In this document: positions 33,567 through 41,869 of the stretch, in pieces
How the letters are laid out: the number at the start of each line of letters is the position of its first letter
Numbering within the stretch: position 1 is the first letter of the stretch
Assembly: GCA_942492905.1 (NCBI GenBank)
Contig: OW818657.1
Location: 5,704,001-5,768,000, forward strand
Source of the DNA: CAIZWU01 sp942492905
GTDB lineage: Bacteria > Verrucomicrobiota > Verrucomicrobiia > Verrucomicrobiales > V1-33
Reading direction: 5' to 3'
DNA: 64,000 nucleotides
Made by a program: the position numbers and the translations under genes
Notes under the pieces: model-generated
What the model saw: only the letters and a program-made list of their open reading frames with translations
What the model was told of the DNA's origin: nothing
Databases searched by the model: none

Positions 33567-34223
33567 CTAACGACGGCGGCGCAGGCCGAAAGCCACCGCC
33601 CCAAGGGCCAGCAGGGAAACCGAGGGCTCAGGGACAACAGCAGCCATCAAAATGCGGCCACTTTCATTGGTTCCGGCATAAACTTCGGAAGAATCCGAAA
33701 TCTGAACGGTGGTGAGGCTGCGGGCTCCCGTCGATGGGATAGTCCAAGCCGCATCCGAAAAAATTGCCCATTCGGTGGCATCGAACATGGTCGCAGCCGG
33801 TTGATTCAGGACCATCACATAAAGTCGGGTCCCTGTGGAAAATCTCGTGTCCCCATTCTCGACCCCGGAAATCTGCCCCGCATAATGGCCGCGCGTATTG
33901 AGCGCATCCAGAGGATTGATGTCATTAATGGACAACGGTCCGCCGGAACCGTCGTTGGCATCTGCCGTGTTCTCTCCGAGGGGAGTAAAGAGGCTGTTGA
34001 TACTGGCAAAAGTAGTCGTGGAAGTGATTACAGGAGCACTGGCAAAAATGCCGATACGAACTGCACTCCCCAGAGGCAGAAGAGTCCCGGTGGAAGTAAC
34101 GACAAATTTACCGGGACTAGTCCAGCTATTGGATGAAATATTGACGAGAGCAGCTGACGAAACTGAAGCGGCAGCGAGCGTCACCGCTAAAATGAGGCCC
34201 TTGAGGGTATGTTTTGAGACCAT
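33567..34223 (-). CDS. PEP-CTERM-sorted exported protein
   Basis: A 218-residue protein with a signal peptide (cleavage near SSAA, residue 24-25) and a textbook PEP-CTERM tail: V-PEP at about 197-200, a hydrophobic helix and a final run of four arginines. The tail directs processing by an exosortase and export to the surface or exopolysaccharide matrix. The exosortase gene is not in the window. The central part is a Ser/Thr/Asn-rich beta region without a known domain. It follows the TIGR02597-like gene by 15 bp and ends at a strong terminator. Confidence 0.92.
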   Translation of the reverse strand: MVSKHTLKGLILAVTLAAASVSSAALVNISSNSWTSPGKFVVTSTGTLLPLGSAVRIGIFASAPVITSTTTFASINSLFTPLGENTADANDGSGGPLSINDINPLDALNTRGHYAGQISGVENGDTRFSTGTRLYVMVLNQPAATMFDATEWAIFSDAAWTIPSTGARSLTTVQISDSSEVYAGTNESGRILMAAVVPEPSVSLLALGAVAFGLRRRR

Positions 34224-34238
34224 GATGAGGAGAGGATT

Positions 34239-35282
34239 TTAGTTGGGCACAGGGTGCTGCTGGTTTTGCGTGAATACCCGGGAAGCAGTCTCCACAGTTA
34301 TAACCATAGCTTGACCATTACGCAGAGGGAAGGAGTTTGCAACTGTGGTAAAGTCGCTCTCAAAAACATTGCTTCCGATCGGATAGAGGGTGGCGAATGG
34401 ATCCAAATCCCCCCCTTGGTTGAATACAGTCACGGTATCCTGGCCGGCCAGCAAGCCGGAAGAGGTAATCCCCGAGGCACCAATGGAGACAAATCCTCCG
34501 CCTGCTGCGGTGGTGGATTCTGTATTAAAGAGCGGATCCGCCGGATTGGTGATGACGAGTGGATTGATCAGTCCAACGAAGTTAGTCTGCCCGATATACA
34601 AGGGAACCTGAGTTGGACCGGTCTTGACGTAGGCGACTTCACCCCCGCCAATCGTCAGTTGAACTGGGCTATTGCAGGAAATAATGAAACCTTGGCCCGG
34701 ATAGATAATGGTCGATCCCGCTGGGGTGACAAAATCGTCCGCGAGCCAAACTCCGTTCGAAATTGGATAATAGCTGCTGACCGTATTATTGGAATTATAC
34801 AGGGATACGGTATCCGCTCCGGGAACGAGCCCTTGTCCACCCGAGGGAGTCACCGCTTCCGGCAGGGCGGTGGCGAGAGTGACGTGTTTACGGACACAGA
34901 AAGTTGGTGGAGTAGCGATGCTTCCGCGGACGGTAATAGTAGTGGCAGTGTTGCTGACGACATCCAACACGGCACCCTGCTGGGAACCCGCGCTGAGAAC
35001 CTCGGCGTAATGCAGTGGAAACTGGTTGTTGGCCCAAGTGACTCCAGACTGGGTAATGACCGTGGTGGGGGTGCCGTCCGGTTGATTTGCCCCGGGTGCT
35101 ACAGAGGTCGCCGCGCCTTGAAATTCTTTCTTGGTGACAAATCCGACGACCCAAGCGCTGGTTCCCGCGGGCACATCAAATTTGTAAAACCCGATCACCG
35201 GAGTGGAGGAGGTGAGAGCCGTTTGGGCCTGGGCGGCGGGGAGGCTGGCCAAGGCGACAGCTGCGATAAGGAGACGCTTCAT
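34239..35282 (-). CDS. Exported protein of the TIGR02597 family
   Basis: A 347-residue exported protein (signal peptide ending AQAQ at about residue 20). It shows the pattern I associate with the uncharacterised verrucomicrobial family TIGR02597: an N-terminal VIGFYKFDVPAGTSAW stretch and two repeated strands of the form GADTVSLYN and GQDTVTVFN, each followed by a YPI and a DDF/SDF element. The repeats suggest two copies of one beta unit. Function is unknown. It lies 15 bp upstream of a PEP-CTERM gene, and the shared terminator implies one transcript. Confidence 0.82.
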   Translation of the reverse strand: MKRLLIAAVALASLPAAQAQTALTSSTPVIGFYKFDVPAGTSAWVVGFVTKKEFQGAATSVAPGANQPDGTPTTVITQSGVTWANNQFPLHYAEVLSAGSQQGAVLDVVSNTATTITVRGSIATPPTFCVRKHVTLATALPEAVTPSGGQGLVPGADTVSLYNSNNTVSSYYPISNGVWLADDFVTPAGSTIIYPGQGFIISCNSPVQLTIGGGEVAYVKTGPTQVPLYIGQTNFVGLINPLVITNPADPLFNTESTTAAGGGFVSIGASGITSSGLLAGQDTVTVFNQGGDLDPFATLYPIGSNVFESDFTTVANSFPLRNGQAMVITVETASRVFTQNQQHPVPN

Positions 35283-35359
35283 AATGAAATTCCAAGAAAC
35301 CTAAGCGGATGATGGCAAAAGGGAAAGAGGATTCGCTTTCGGACGGGGGAAAATTCTAG

Positions 35360-35387
35360 AAATTATCGGACCCAAGCAGGGAATCAA
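35360..35387 (-). promoter_or_regulatory. Possible promoter of the TIGR02597/PEP-CTERM operon
   Basis: On the minus strand TTGATT (35382-35387), 16 bp and TAATTT (35360-35365), leaving a leader of about 70 nt before the ATG at 35282. The region is markedly AT-rich compared with its surroundings. Confidence 0.35.
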
Positions 35388-35695
35388 AGAAAAAGCCTGA
35401 TCACTTTGCCTTTTAATCCTTCGGGGAGGGGGAATTCGCGGCCGGTTTTGGCGAGGACAAGCTCCGCGACTTCGGTGAGCCACTGGCGGGAGGCTACGAG
35501 GGTTTCAAGCCGGACGGCGTTGGCCGGGGTGACGCTATAGGTGCCCGTGAGGCGGATGAGTTCGCTCTCTCCTGCAAGCTTCAGATCGGCCGTAAGGGTT
35601 TTTTGAGCAGGACTGAGATGGATGGATTCCAACCGGATCCAGTCGAGACCGGAGGCGTTCAGTTTGGTCTGGAGGAGCGTGAGAATGAGATTCAT
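35384..35695 (-). CDS. Small hypothetical protein
   Basis: A 103-residue protein with no family I recognise. It has amphipathic helices at both ends and a central beta stretch. The ATG at 35695 is preferred; an in-frame TTG four codons upstream is the alternative. It follows the four-helix-bundle gene by 68 bp on the same strand and may be the last gene of that transcript. Confidence 0.5.
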   Translation of the reverse strand: MNLILTLLQTKLNASGLDWIRLESIHLSPAQKTLTADLKLAGESELIRLTGTYSVTPANAVRLETLVASRQWLTEVAELVLAKTGREFPLPEGLKGKVIRLFL

Positions 35696-35763
35696 GGGAG
35701 ATGACAAGGACGGTATCGAGGATTAAAAACGGGGAAACTGAGGTGTGATCGCAACCATTGCCA

Positions 35764-36171
35764 TCAAAGACTGACTTTGGTCCTTTTGGAAATTGTCGTG
35801 AAGATGGCGAGGAGTTGGTGGGTTTCGTCCTGGAGGCTGGAAAGTCGGGTGGCAGGGACGACGTTGGCGTGGATAAGGAGATCAATCCAGTAAGCTGTCT
35901 CGTCGAGTGACTTCAGGCAGTCTGCTATTTTCGCCACAAATTCCGGCTTGGCCCGGCCGCGATGGGCTTCACGGTAGTCAGCCCCCACGGCAGTGCCGCT
36001 GCGGAGGAGTTGTTCACCGAGGAATTGGGCTTCCTCGGACTGAGGAAGCGCGCTGAACAGCCGGATGATGCGCAGGGCAAAATCGAAGGTGCGGTCCCGC
36101 AAATCGAAAGCTGGCTCCCGGGATTCAGGTTCAAATGATTCTGCTTCCGCATTTTGGTCGTCGTTGATCAT
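35764..36171 (-). CDS. Four-helix-bundle protein (S23/TIGR02436-like)
   Basis: A 135-residue helical protein. The core (about 25-130) carries the family pattern: FDFALRIIRLF, then QLLRSGTAVGADYREA, SRGR-like EFVAKIADCLKSLDETAYWIDLL. The family was first seen inside 23S rRNA intervening sequences, but free-standing copies like this one are common and uncharacterised. It lies 3 bp downstream of the SDR gene. Confidence 0.87.
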   Translation of the reverse strand: MINDDQNAEAESFEPESREPAFDLRDRTFDFALRIIRLFSALPQSEEAQFLGEQLLRSGTAVGADYREAHRGRAKPEFVAKIADCLKSLDETAYWIDLLIHANVVPATRLSSLQDETHQLLAIFTTISKRTKVSL

Positions 36172-36174
36172 CGG

Positions 36175-37083
36175 TTACTGCTCTTTCAGGATTTCCCCCG
36201 CGTCGAGGGCGCTGAACCAGTCGGGATAGAGTGGCTGCCACCCCGTGGCCCGGAGCCGGGCGTTGCTGACTTGTTTGTGGGTCCAACCTCGTTTGCGGTC
36301 AAGATCAGGAGGGGCTTCAGGGGGGAGAGGAAGATTGAACCGTTGGGCGAGGCGGGCGAAGAGGGGGCGTTGGAGGAGGGGGGTGGAGTCCGCAATATTG
36401 AAAAGGCGGGGGGCGTCGGAGGGCAGGTCGATCTGCAACAGATGGGCGATGGCCCGGGCGGCATCCTGCACGTGAATTTGATTGACCCAACGGCCATCAG
36501 GAGTGGAGGGTGGCTCGCTGCGGACATCGATCACAGATTGCCCGGCAAGGAAATTTTTGAGCAGCACGGAGCGGCCAGGGCCGTAGATACCGGCGAGACG
36601 GCCTACGATGCCTCCAGTGGCGAGGGTTTCCTCCTCGGTTTGGCGGAGGATTTGGCCGGTTTGGCGGTCAGGCTGGGCGGGCGTGGATTCCGTGACGATT
36701 TCACCCCCGATGTGCGGATAAACGCTGGTGCTGGAGGTGAAAAAGAATCGTTCTGCCTGGGGAAAAGCCGCACAGAGATTGCGGCAGCCTTCCAGGTAAA
36801 TGGCACGGTAGGCTTCGCTGCGGCCTCCGCGCCCACTGGCCGCGCAATGGACGATGTGGATCTTTCCGGAGCCCGGGGTTTTGGTGATCGCCGTGGCGGC
36901 TGCCATGACTGAATCCAGACCGGTGAGATCACAGGTCGCGGCCGGAATTCCCGCGGCTACCAAAACCGCGGCGGATTCCCCGCGATGCGTCAGCCCCAGG
37001 ACAGGCCGGCCGGCGGCGAGCAATTCCCGTGCGAGGAAGGTGCCCAGGTAGCCGCAACCGGCGATGACAGTGAGAGGAGGCAT
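36175..37083 (-). CDS. Atypical SDR / NAD-dependent epimerase-like protein (YeeZ-like)
   Basis: A 302-residue Rossmann protein with the NAD motif G-C-G-Y-L-G at residues 9-14 directly after the start. The Ser/Tyr region TSSTSVYP lacks a clear YxxxK. Both features mark the atypical extended SDRs such as YeeZ, whose reactions are unsettled. The frame is open to 37164 only via a TTG. The ATG at 37083 places the nucleotide fold correctly. It overlaps no neighbour and starts about 90 bp from a divergent secreted-protein gene. Confidence 0.85.
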   Translation of the reverse strand: MPPLTVIAGCGYLGTFLARELLAAGRPVLGLTHRGESAAVLVAAGIPAATCDLTGLDSVMAAATAITKTPGSGKIHIVHCAASGRGGRSEAYRAIYLEGCRNLCAAFPQAERFFFTSSTSVYPHIGGEIVTESTPAQPDRQTGQILRQTEEETLATGGIVGRLAGIYGPGRSVLLKNFLAGQSVIDVRSEPPSTPDGRWVNQIHVQDAARAIAHLLQIDLPSDAPRLFNIADSTPLLQRPLFARLAQRFNLPLPPEAPPDLDRKRGWTHKQVSNARLRATGWQPLYPDWFSALDAGEILKEQ

Positions 37084-37173
37084 GGAGGAAGATGAATCGG
37101 CCCGCTTTCCGAAGGCGGGCGCTGAGAAAACCTGCAATTTTGCGGGGGGCGCAGCGTAATTCAATTACGAACC

Positions 37174-37647
37174 ATGAAACAACTTAAACTACTTCTCTTA
37201 GCTGGAATCTGCGGCCTCGCCATCGGTACCCCCGCCACGGCATTTTCCCAGGAAAACACCAAATGTCCTATCATGACGGATGATGACGTGGACTCTGAGG
37301 AATCCGTAGAGTTTGAAGGCGTCAAAGTCGGTCTGTGCTGTGGCAAATGCGGTAAACTTTGGACGAAAAATGCCAAATATTACATCAAGGCCGCACCGGA
37401 AATCCTGACCCAGTTCAAGGGCATGGATGCGAAGCTGGGACTGGATAAAGTCACCCTCCTGCCGCAGAAGTTTTGTCCGATGAAGACAAAAAGTCTGGTC
37501 TGCCCGGATAGTCCCAGCGTGGACTATAAAGGCACCAAAGTTTACTTTTTTGATCAAAAGGCGATGGAGAAGTGGAATCTGGATGCCGAAGGCAACGCCA
37601 AGAGAGCCATCGCGGCAGGTCTGCTGCCCCAACTGGCTGGCAAATAA
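37174..37647 (+). CDS. Secreted protein with two YHS-like cysteine domains
   Basis: A 157-residue exported protein (signal peptide about 1-25). Two similar units follow. Unit 1 has C31-P-I-M and C55-C56-G-K-C59. Unit 2 has C101-P-M and C110, then YKGTKVYFFDQKAMEKW, which resembles the YHS metal-binding domain of copper- and mercury-handling proteins. Metal binding in the periplasm is a reasonable inference; unit 2 lacks the CCxxC motif of unit 1. Confidence 0.72.
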   Translation: MKQLKLLLLAGICGLAIGTPATAFSQENTKCPIMTDDDVDSEESVEFEGVKVGLCCGKCGKLWTKNAKYYIKAAPEILTQFKGMDAKLGLDKVTLLPQKFCPMKTKSLVCPDSPSVDYKGTKVYFFDQKAMEKWNLDAEGNAKRAIAAGLLPQLAGK

Positions 37648-37836
37648 GTAAAGTCTCCCTGTAAAATCGCCGGGCTAAAAGAAGGCATGGCGCAATCTGC
37701 GCGGGGTTCAGGTCGATTCTGGTTGATCCGGAATCGATCTGAAACCCGTCCCGTCGGATTCTGTTCCTTTGCGGGCCGATGGATTGCAGCGCGTCCTTCC
37801 CGGGTCGCCGCTGGGAATTGCCAAGCCCCGGGAAAT

Positions 37837-38703
37837 TTACCGGGCGGGGGCTTCCGCGCTGGCCGCCCCATTGCCTGTTTGGATTTTAGCGGCCGGCGCC
37901 GGCAGCGTCCGGCTGGAGAGGCATTCCTTTTGGAGACGTTCCAGACGGGGGCGGACTTCGGCGGGGATTGCCTCCAACTGCTCGGGGGTATTGCAGGGAC
38001 CTTCAAAGATCAACTGCCCGGATTTATCCCAGGCGCGCAATTGTTGTTCATTGCCCATCAGGGTCAGTTCCACTTCGCCGCCAGCATCCCGGAGAGTGAG
38101 CCGGGAGCCCTGCTGGAAACCGGGAGCAGTCAGCGCATCCGGCTTCTGGCCTGATAACAAACTTTGCAACTGCCGGTGCACCATTTCAAGGGCTGCGGGA
38201 TTGTCGCGAAGCGTACGGATCACGCTGGTGAGCATCTCCTCAGGAAGGGGTGCCGCCACGGCTGCGGCATTGGCAGGAAAAGACCCGAGCTTCACCTTGG
38301 CTTTTTTCTCGGCACCCTGCCTCAGGTAGGTGATATCGACCTCGCATCCGGGCCCGGCGTTTTCCACGAGAGTGACGAATTGCGCCGGAGACATGAGCCA
38401 CTGGTCGTTGAATTTAATCAGAATATCGTAGTGCAGAAGACCGAGCGCAGCGGCAGGGCTATCCGGGGCGATCCGTCCGATCATCAGACCTTCACCCTCC
38501 TTGAGCACCGTTTGGGCACGGACTTCAGGACAGATTTCGGAGATGATCACGCCCAAATAACCGCGTCCGGCGGAAGGGTGCGGTGGCGGAGGAACCACCG
38601 TATCGGCCCAAACGAACGAGGTGCAACAAAGCACCGGGAGGGCGATTCCCAAGATGACCTGCCGGCCGAGGCGCGGCGGGGAGATTGAAAAAAGGAGAGG
38701 CAT
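37837..38703 (-). CDS. Exported PDZ-domain protein
   Basis: A 288-residue protein with an N-terminal signal segment and a PDZ domain at about 50-145 (YLGVIISEI ... IAPDSPAAALGLLHYDILIKFND). The rest is a charged helical and Pro/Ala-rich tail with no protease domain. PDZ proteins without a catalytic domain often act as adaptors for periplasmic proteolysis. It lies downstream of the ECF sigma factor and the membrane protein on the same strand, so a part in signal transduction at the envelope is inferred. Confidence 0.75.
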   Translation of the reverse strand: MPLLFSISPPRLGRQVILGIALPVLCCTSFVWADTVVPPPPHPSAGRGYLGVIISEICPEVRAQTVLKEGEGLMIGRIAPDSPAAALGLLHYDILIKFNDQWLMSPAQFVTLVENAGPGCEVDITYLRQGAEKKAKVKLGSFPANAAAVAAPLPEEMLTSVIRTLRDNPAALEMVHRQLQSLLSGQKPDALTAPGFQQGSRLTLRDAGGEVELTLMGNEQQLRAWDKSGQLIFEGPCNTPEQLEAIPAEVRPRLERLQKECLSSRTLPAPAAKIQTGNGAASAEAPAR

Positions 38704-38763
38704 GGCTGCAAAAAACGAGATTCACCGGCGTGGCTCCCCAATCATCGGAACGATCGCACCTAC

Positions 38764-39249
38764 TCAGTGGAAGACCACCGGAGCAATCCCGGCGGGCCGG
38801 CGGGGAGCGCTGGCGCCTCCATGGAAAACCTGGCCTCCGGGCTGAATGTAATAATGGTGTTCCGGACTTGGCCACCCGGCAGGGCTGATGAAAACCGGTT
38901 CAGCCCGCAGGACGTAACCGGAATTATCGGCCATGGGAAGGGTTGGAACCGGCGAGGGAGTGCCGGGATTGGTCTGGCCAAAACCGGGAGCCATGGAGGA
39001 AGGCGAATCCAATCGATTCAGAACCGAAACGACTACGACAGCTGCTGCTGCGGGGGCTACAATTCTCCGCCACCGGAAGGGAATGACCCGTGGAACCACC
39101 GTCTGGCGCCCGAGCGAAACCGGCCCCGACACCTGCCGGTCGAGACGCACCGCCAGATGGCGCGGCGTTTCCACCGGGGAGAGCGAGAAAAGCTCGCGCT
39201 CAAGTTGCAGGAGTTGGGTGTCCATGGGTTCTTCGGGATTGGAGTTCAT
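38764..39249 (-). CDS. Putative membrane anti-sigma-like protein
   Basis: A 161-residue protein. The N-terminal ~55 residues are charged and cytoplasmic-looking, one transmembrane helix lies at about 62-80, and the ~80-residue outer part is rich in Pro, Gly, His and Tyr. Its start overlaps the stop of the ECF sigma gene by 4 bp. Order, overlap and topology fit an anti-sigma factor, but the HxxxCxxC zinc motif of ZAS anti-sigmas is absent. The role is inferred from context only. Confidence 0.55.
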   Translation of the reverse strand: MNSNPEEPMDTQLLQLERELFSLSPVETPRHLAVRLDRQVSGPVSLGRQTVVPRVIPFRWRRIVAPAAAAVVVVSVLNRLDSPSSMAPGFGQTNPGTPSPVPTLPMADNSGYVLRAEPVFISPAGWPSPEHHYYIQPGGQVFHGGASAPRRPAGIAPVVFH

Positions 39250-39791
39250 GCCAATTTTGCCGGGGTCAGGGTGCGACGAAGTTTTTCCAGCGCATAGCGG
39301 TAACGGCTGGCGGCGGTATTCATCGGAATATCGAGAGTTTCCGCGATTTGCTCAAAAGTCAATTCACCCCAGATTTTGAGAATAATGACTTCTTTGTAGT
39401 ATTCCGGAAGACCTTGAATGGCTTTTTCGATCTGCGCGGAACGCTCATCTTCTTCCAGCGTATCCTTGAACCAGACGATGGTTCCGTTTTCATCGGAATC
39501 GAGCGCTTTGGCTTCGCGGTTTGCCCGCCTGATGTTTTTACGGGCCTGATCAATGGCGGACCGGCGGATGTGGGTAAAAGCGGCCGCGAGGCTGGGCTCG
39601 GTCAAACCGTCCTCATTCATCTCGATCATACCGCTGCGCCAGAGCCGGAGCATGGCCTCCTGAAGGACGTCTTCGGCGTCTTCCGAAGTGCGGGTCTGTT
39701 GACGGGCAAAAAGCAGCAGGCGTGAGCCATGAGTGGCAAACCATTGCTTCCAGCCGGCGGGTTGAACGGGTTCTTCGGTAGTGGTATTCAT
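39246..39791 (-). CDS. ECF-type RNA polymerase sigma factor
   Basis: A 181-residue sigma-70-family factor of ECF size. Region 2 lies at about 15-85 with SEDAEDVLQEAMLRLWR. Region 4 lies at about 120-175 with LPEYYKEVIILKIWGELTFEQIAETLDIPMNTAASRY as its helix-turn-helix. The ATG at 39791 is used; the frame upstream to 39887 is AT-rich leader. It heads a sigma / membrane protein / PDZ cluster and is divergent from aroB, with an imperfect AT-rich palindrome between them. Confidence 0.93.
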   Translation of the reverse strand: MNTTTEEPVQPAGWKQWFATHGSRLLLFARQQTRTSEDAEDVLQEAMLRLWRSGMIEMNEDGLTEPSLAAAFTHIRRSAIDQARKNIRRANREAKALDSDENGTIVWFKDTLEEDERSAQIEKAIQGLPEYYKEVIILKIWGELTFEQIAETLDIPMNTAASRYRYALEKLRRTLTPAKLA

Positions 39792-39850
39792 GGGTAGGAT
39801 GGGGGGATTGTCTGTAACTACCTTAACGCCAGAATCAGCGCACTGCTGAG

Positions 39851-39873
39851 GATAATTTGTTTCAAATATTATC
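39851..39873. promoter_or_regulatory. AT-rich imperfect palindrome between the sigma factor and aroB
   Basis: GATAATTTG (39851-39859) and CAAATATTATC (39863-39873) are complementary apart from a 2-bp insertion. It lies in the short divergent gap, a plausible shared promoter or operator site. Confidence 0.35.
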
Positions 39874-39930
39874 ATCGCCTGGAGCACTTTCCTGGTTGTG
39901 CGCGCCGGATTGGCACTGGTGAATGCCCCA

Positions 39931-41019
39931 ATGCAAATCGTCCCTGTCTCGTTGCCTGGTTCGCCCTATGAAGTGAAAATCGCGCCCGGCATGTTGGCCT
40001 CGGCCGGGGTGGAAGCCCGGGTGCTATTCCCCGGCGCCAAGGCCTGCGCCCTCGTCACAGACTCCAAAGTCGGACCGCTCTACGGGGAAACGGTAGCCGC
40101 TTCCCTGCGGGAGGCCGGTTTCGAGCCCACGGTGATCACCGTGCCGGCAGGGGAGCCCGCCAAATGTTTCGCCGAAGTGGAATCCATCACACGGCAGATG
40201 ATCCGTGCTGGTTTGGGCCGGCAATCCATTCTGGTCGCGCTGGGGGGCGGGGTGGTGGGTGATTTGGCCGGATTTGCCGCCTCCATTTTCTTCAGGGGCA
40301 TTGCCTTCATCCAAATTCCCACCACGATCGTCTCGCTGGTGGACAGCTCCGTGGGTGGAAAGACCGGCATCAACACCCCTGAGGGAAAAAACCTGATAGG
40401 AACATTCCATCAACCAAGGCTGGTCCTCGCCGACCCCGTGGTGCTGGAAACCCTGCCTGACCGGGAATTCAACGAAGGCTTTGCCGAAATCATCAAGCAC
40501 GCCGCGATCCGGGATGCCGCCATGCTCCCGACGATCACGGCCGCGGCCACCGCCCCGCGCCGGTCGCTCTCGGACCTGATCGCAAGAAACGTCGCCATCA
40601 AAGCCGCGATCGTCTCGGAGGACGAATTCGAAACCAAAGGGCTGCGGGCGCTGCTGAATTTCGGCCACACCATCGGCCATGCCATCGAATCCTGCGCTGG
40701 CTACGGCGAACTTTTCCACGGCGAAGCCATCAGCCTCGGTCTCCGGGCGGCCCTGTTCCTCTCCGAACGCCACGCCGGCCTCGATCCCGCATCCTCCCGT
40801 CAAATCCTTGATCTGCTGAGGCTTTATCGGCTGCCCCTCGTACTCTCCCCTGCCCTGACAGACGGCCGCCTCCTCGAAAAAATGGCCCGGGACAAGAAGT
40901 TCGACCAGGGCGCGATCCGGTTCGTCCTCGTGCCCAGACTGGGTGACGCGCACGTCAGCAAAGCCATCGGCCCGCAGGACATCGCTGACGCCATCGCACA
41001 CCTGCGGACGGAATGCTGA
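39931..41019 (+). CDS. aroB: 3-dehydroquinate synthase
   Basis: A 362-residue protein, full length for AroB, which converts DAHP to 3-dehydroquinate in the shikimate pathway. NAD-binding GGGVVGDLAGF lies around 105-115 and VDSSVGGKTGIN around 138-148. Zinc ligands lie in FNEGFAEIIKH, NFGHTIGHAIE and FHGEAISLG. The ATG at 39931 gives the normal N-terminus; a GTG at 39898 would add eleven residues. No other aro gene is adjacent. Confidence 0.96.
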   Translation: MQIVPVSLPGSPYEVKIAPGMLASAGVEARVLFPGAKACALVTDSKVGPLYGETVAASLREAGFEPTVITVPAGEPAKCFAEVESITRQMIRAGLGRQSILVALGGGVVGDLAGFAASIFFRGIAFIQIPTTIVSLVDSSVGGKTGINTPEGKNLIGTFHQPRLVLADPVVLETLPDREFNEGFAEIIKHAAIRDAAMLPTITAAATAPRRSLSDLIARNVAIKAAIVSEDEFETKGLRALLNFGHTIGHAIESCAGYGELFHGEAISLGLRAALFLSERHAGLDPASSRQILDLLRLYRLPLVLSPALTDGRLLEKMARDKKFDQGAIRFVLVPRLGDAHVSKAIGPQDIADAIAHLRTEC

Positions 41020-41095
41020 TGGCCGGCGGCAGGCCGCTGCCATCCGGAACCAGCAGGTTTCATATTACGCAGACCACCCGGCAGTCTCCACCAGT

Positions 41096-41818
41096 CTAGC
41101 TGTTCTGCCGCCGGATGGCGATTTCCTCATAGGGTTGGATCACGACAAATCCAGAGCCCTCGAAGAGCATCTGAAACGATTCGCCGGACCCGCGGCCGAG
41201 GAAGCTGCGCAGGGAGAGGTCGGTTTTGAATTTTGGGGTCAGGTTGGCCGACCAGGCGATGGTGGCATTGGGGTCCGTGGAGATGGGCACGCCGGGTTCC
41301 ACGCGGAGAGTGCGTGGCTCGTAGTGGCTGGTGATGGCCAGCATCCCCGTTCCTTCGATCCGGATGTTGAACAGACCGCCTGCCATCATCGCCGCCACTT
41401 TACGCATCATGGTGATTTTGTGCTTCAGGCAGGGCTCAAAGGCGAGGATGTCATTGCCATTCACCACCAGGGCTTCATTCTGCAGCCGGATGATGCTGAC
41501 CTTTTTACCGGCATCGGCCAGGTAGAGTTTCCCCCGGCCTTCGGCGTAAGTGATGGACAGCCCCTCTCCGGAAACCGCTTTTTTCAAAAGATTGCCCACT
41601 CCGCCGTCCAGCAGACCCTCCCGGGTAAATTTGATGTTGCCCTGGTAGGCGACCATGGAACCCTTTTTGGTATAGACCCGCCCATCAAGATTCACTTCCA
41701 GGAGCCTCTCCGTCTCCTTCTCAAACAAACCCTGTCCAAGGTCTCGTTCGGAAGTCGTCCGGATAAAATCGGCGAGCGTGTAGCTGTGATTTCCGGGCAT
41801 GGGAGGTGGGGTCGACAT
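41096..41818 (-). CDS. AIM24-family protein
   Basis: A 240-residue protein with the AIM24/DUF124 beta-sandwich from about residue 40, recognisable by VYTKKGSMVAYQGNIKF, LYLADAGKKVSII and the final FEGSGFVVIQPY. Bacterial members are uncharacterised; a TRAP-like fold is known for the family. It carries a stand-alone promoter region and converges with aroB. Confidence 0.86.
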   Translation of the reverse strand: MSTPPPMPGNHSYTLADFIRTTSERDLGQGLFEKETERLLEVNLDGRVYTKKGSMVAYQGNIKFTREGLLDGGVGNLLKKAVSGEGLSITYAEGRGKLYLADAGKKVSIIRLQNEALVVNGNDILAFEPCLKHKITMMRKVAAMMAGGLFNIRIEGTGMLAITSHYEPRTLRVEPGVPISTDPNATIAWSANLTPKFKTDLSLRSFLGRGSGESFQMLFEGSGFVVIQPYEEIAIRRQNS

Positions 41819-41869
41819 CTGGCTGGTAGGGTGGATGGGTGGGTGGAGGTTCCAGTTGAATCAACCTTG

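Noticed and set aside
39898..39930. Upstream GTG start for aroB
   Set aside because: It would add eleven residues not expected in AroB. The ATG at 39931 matches the usual N-terminus.
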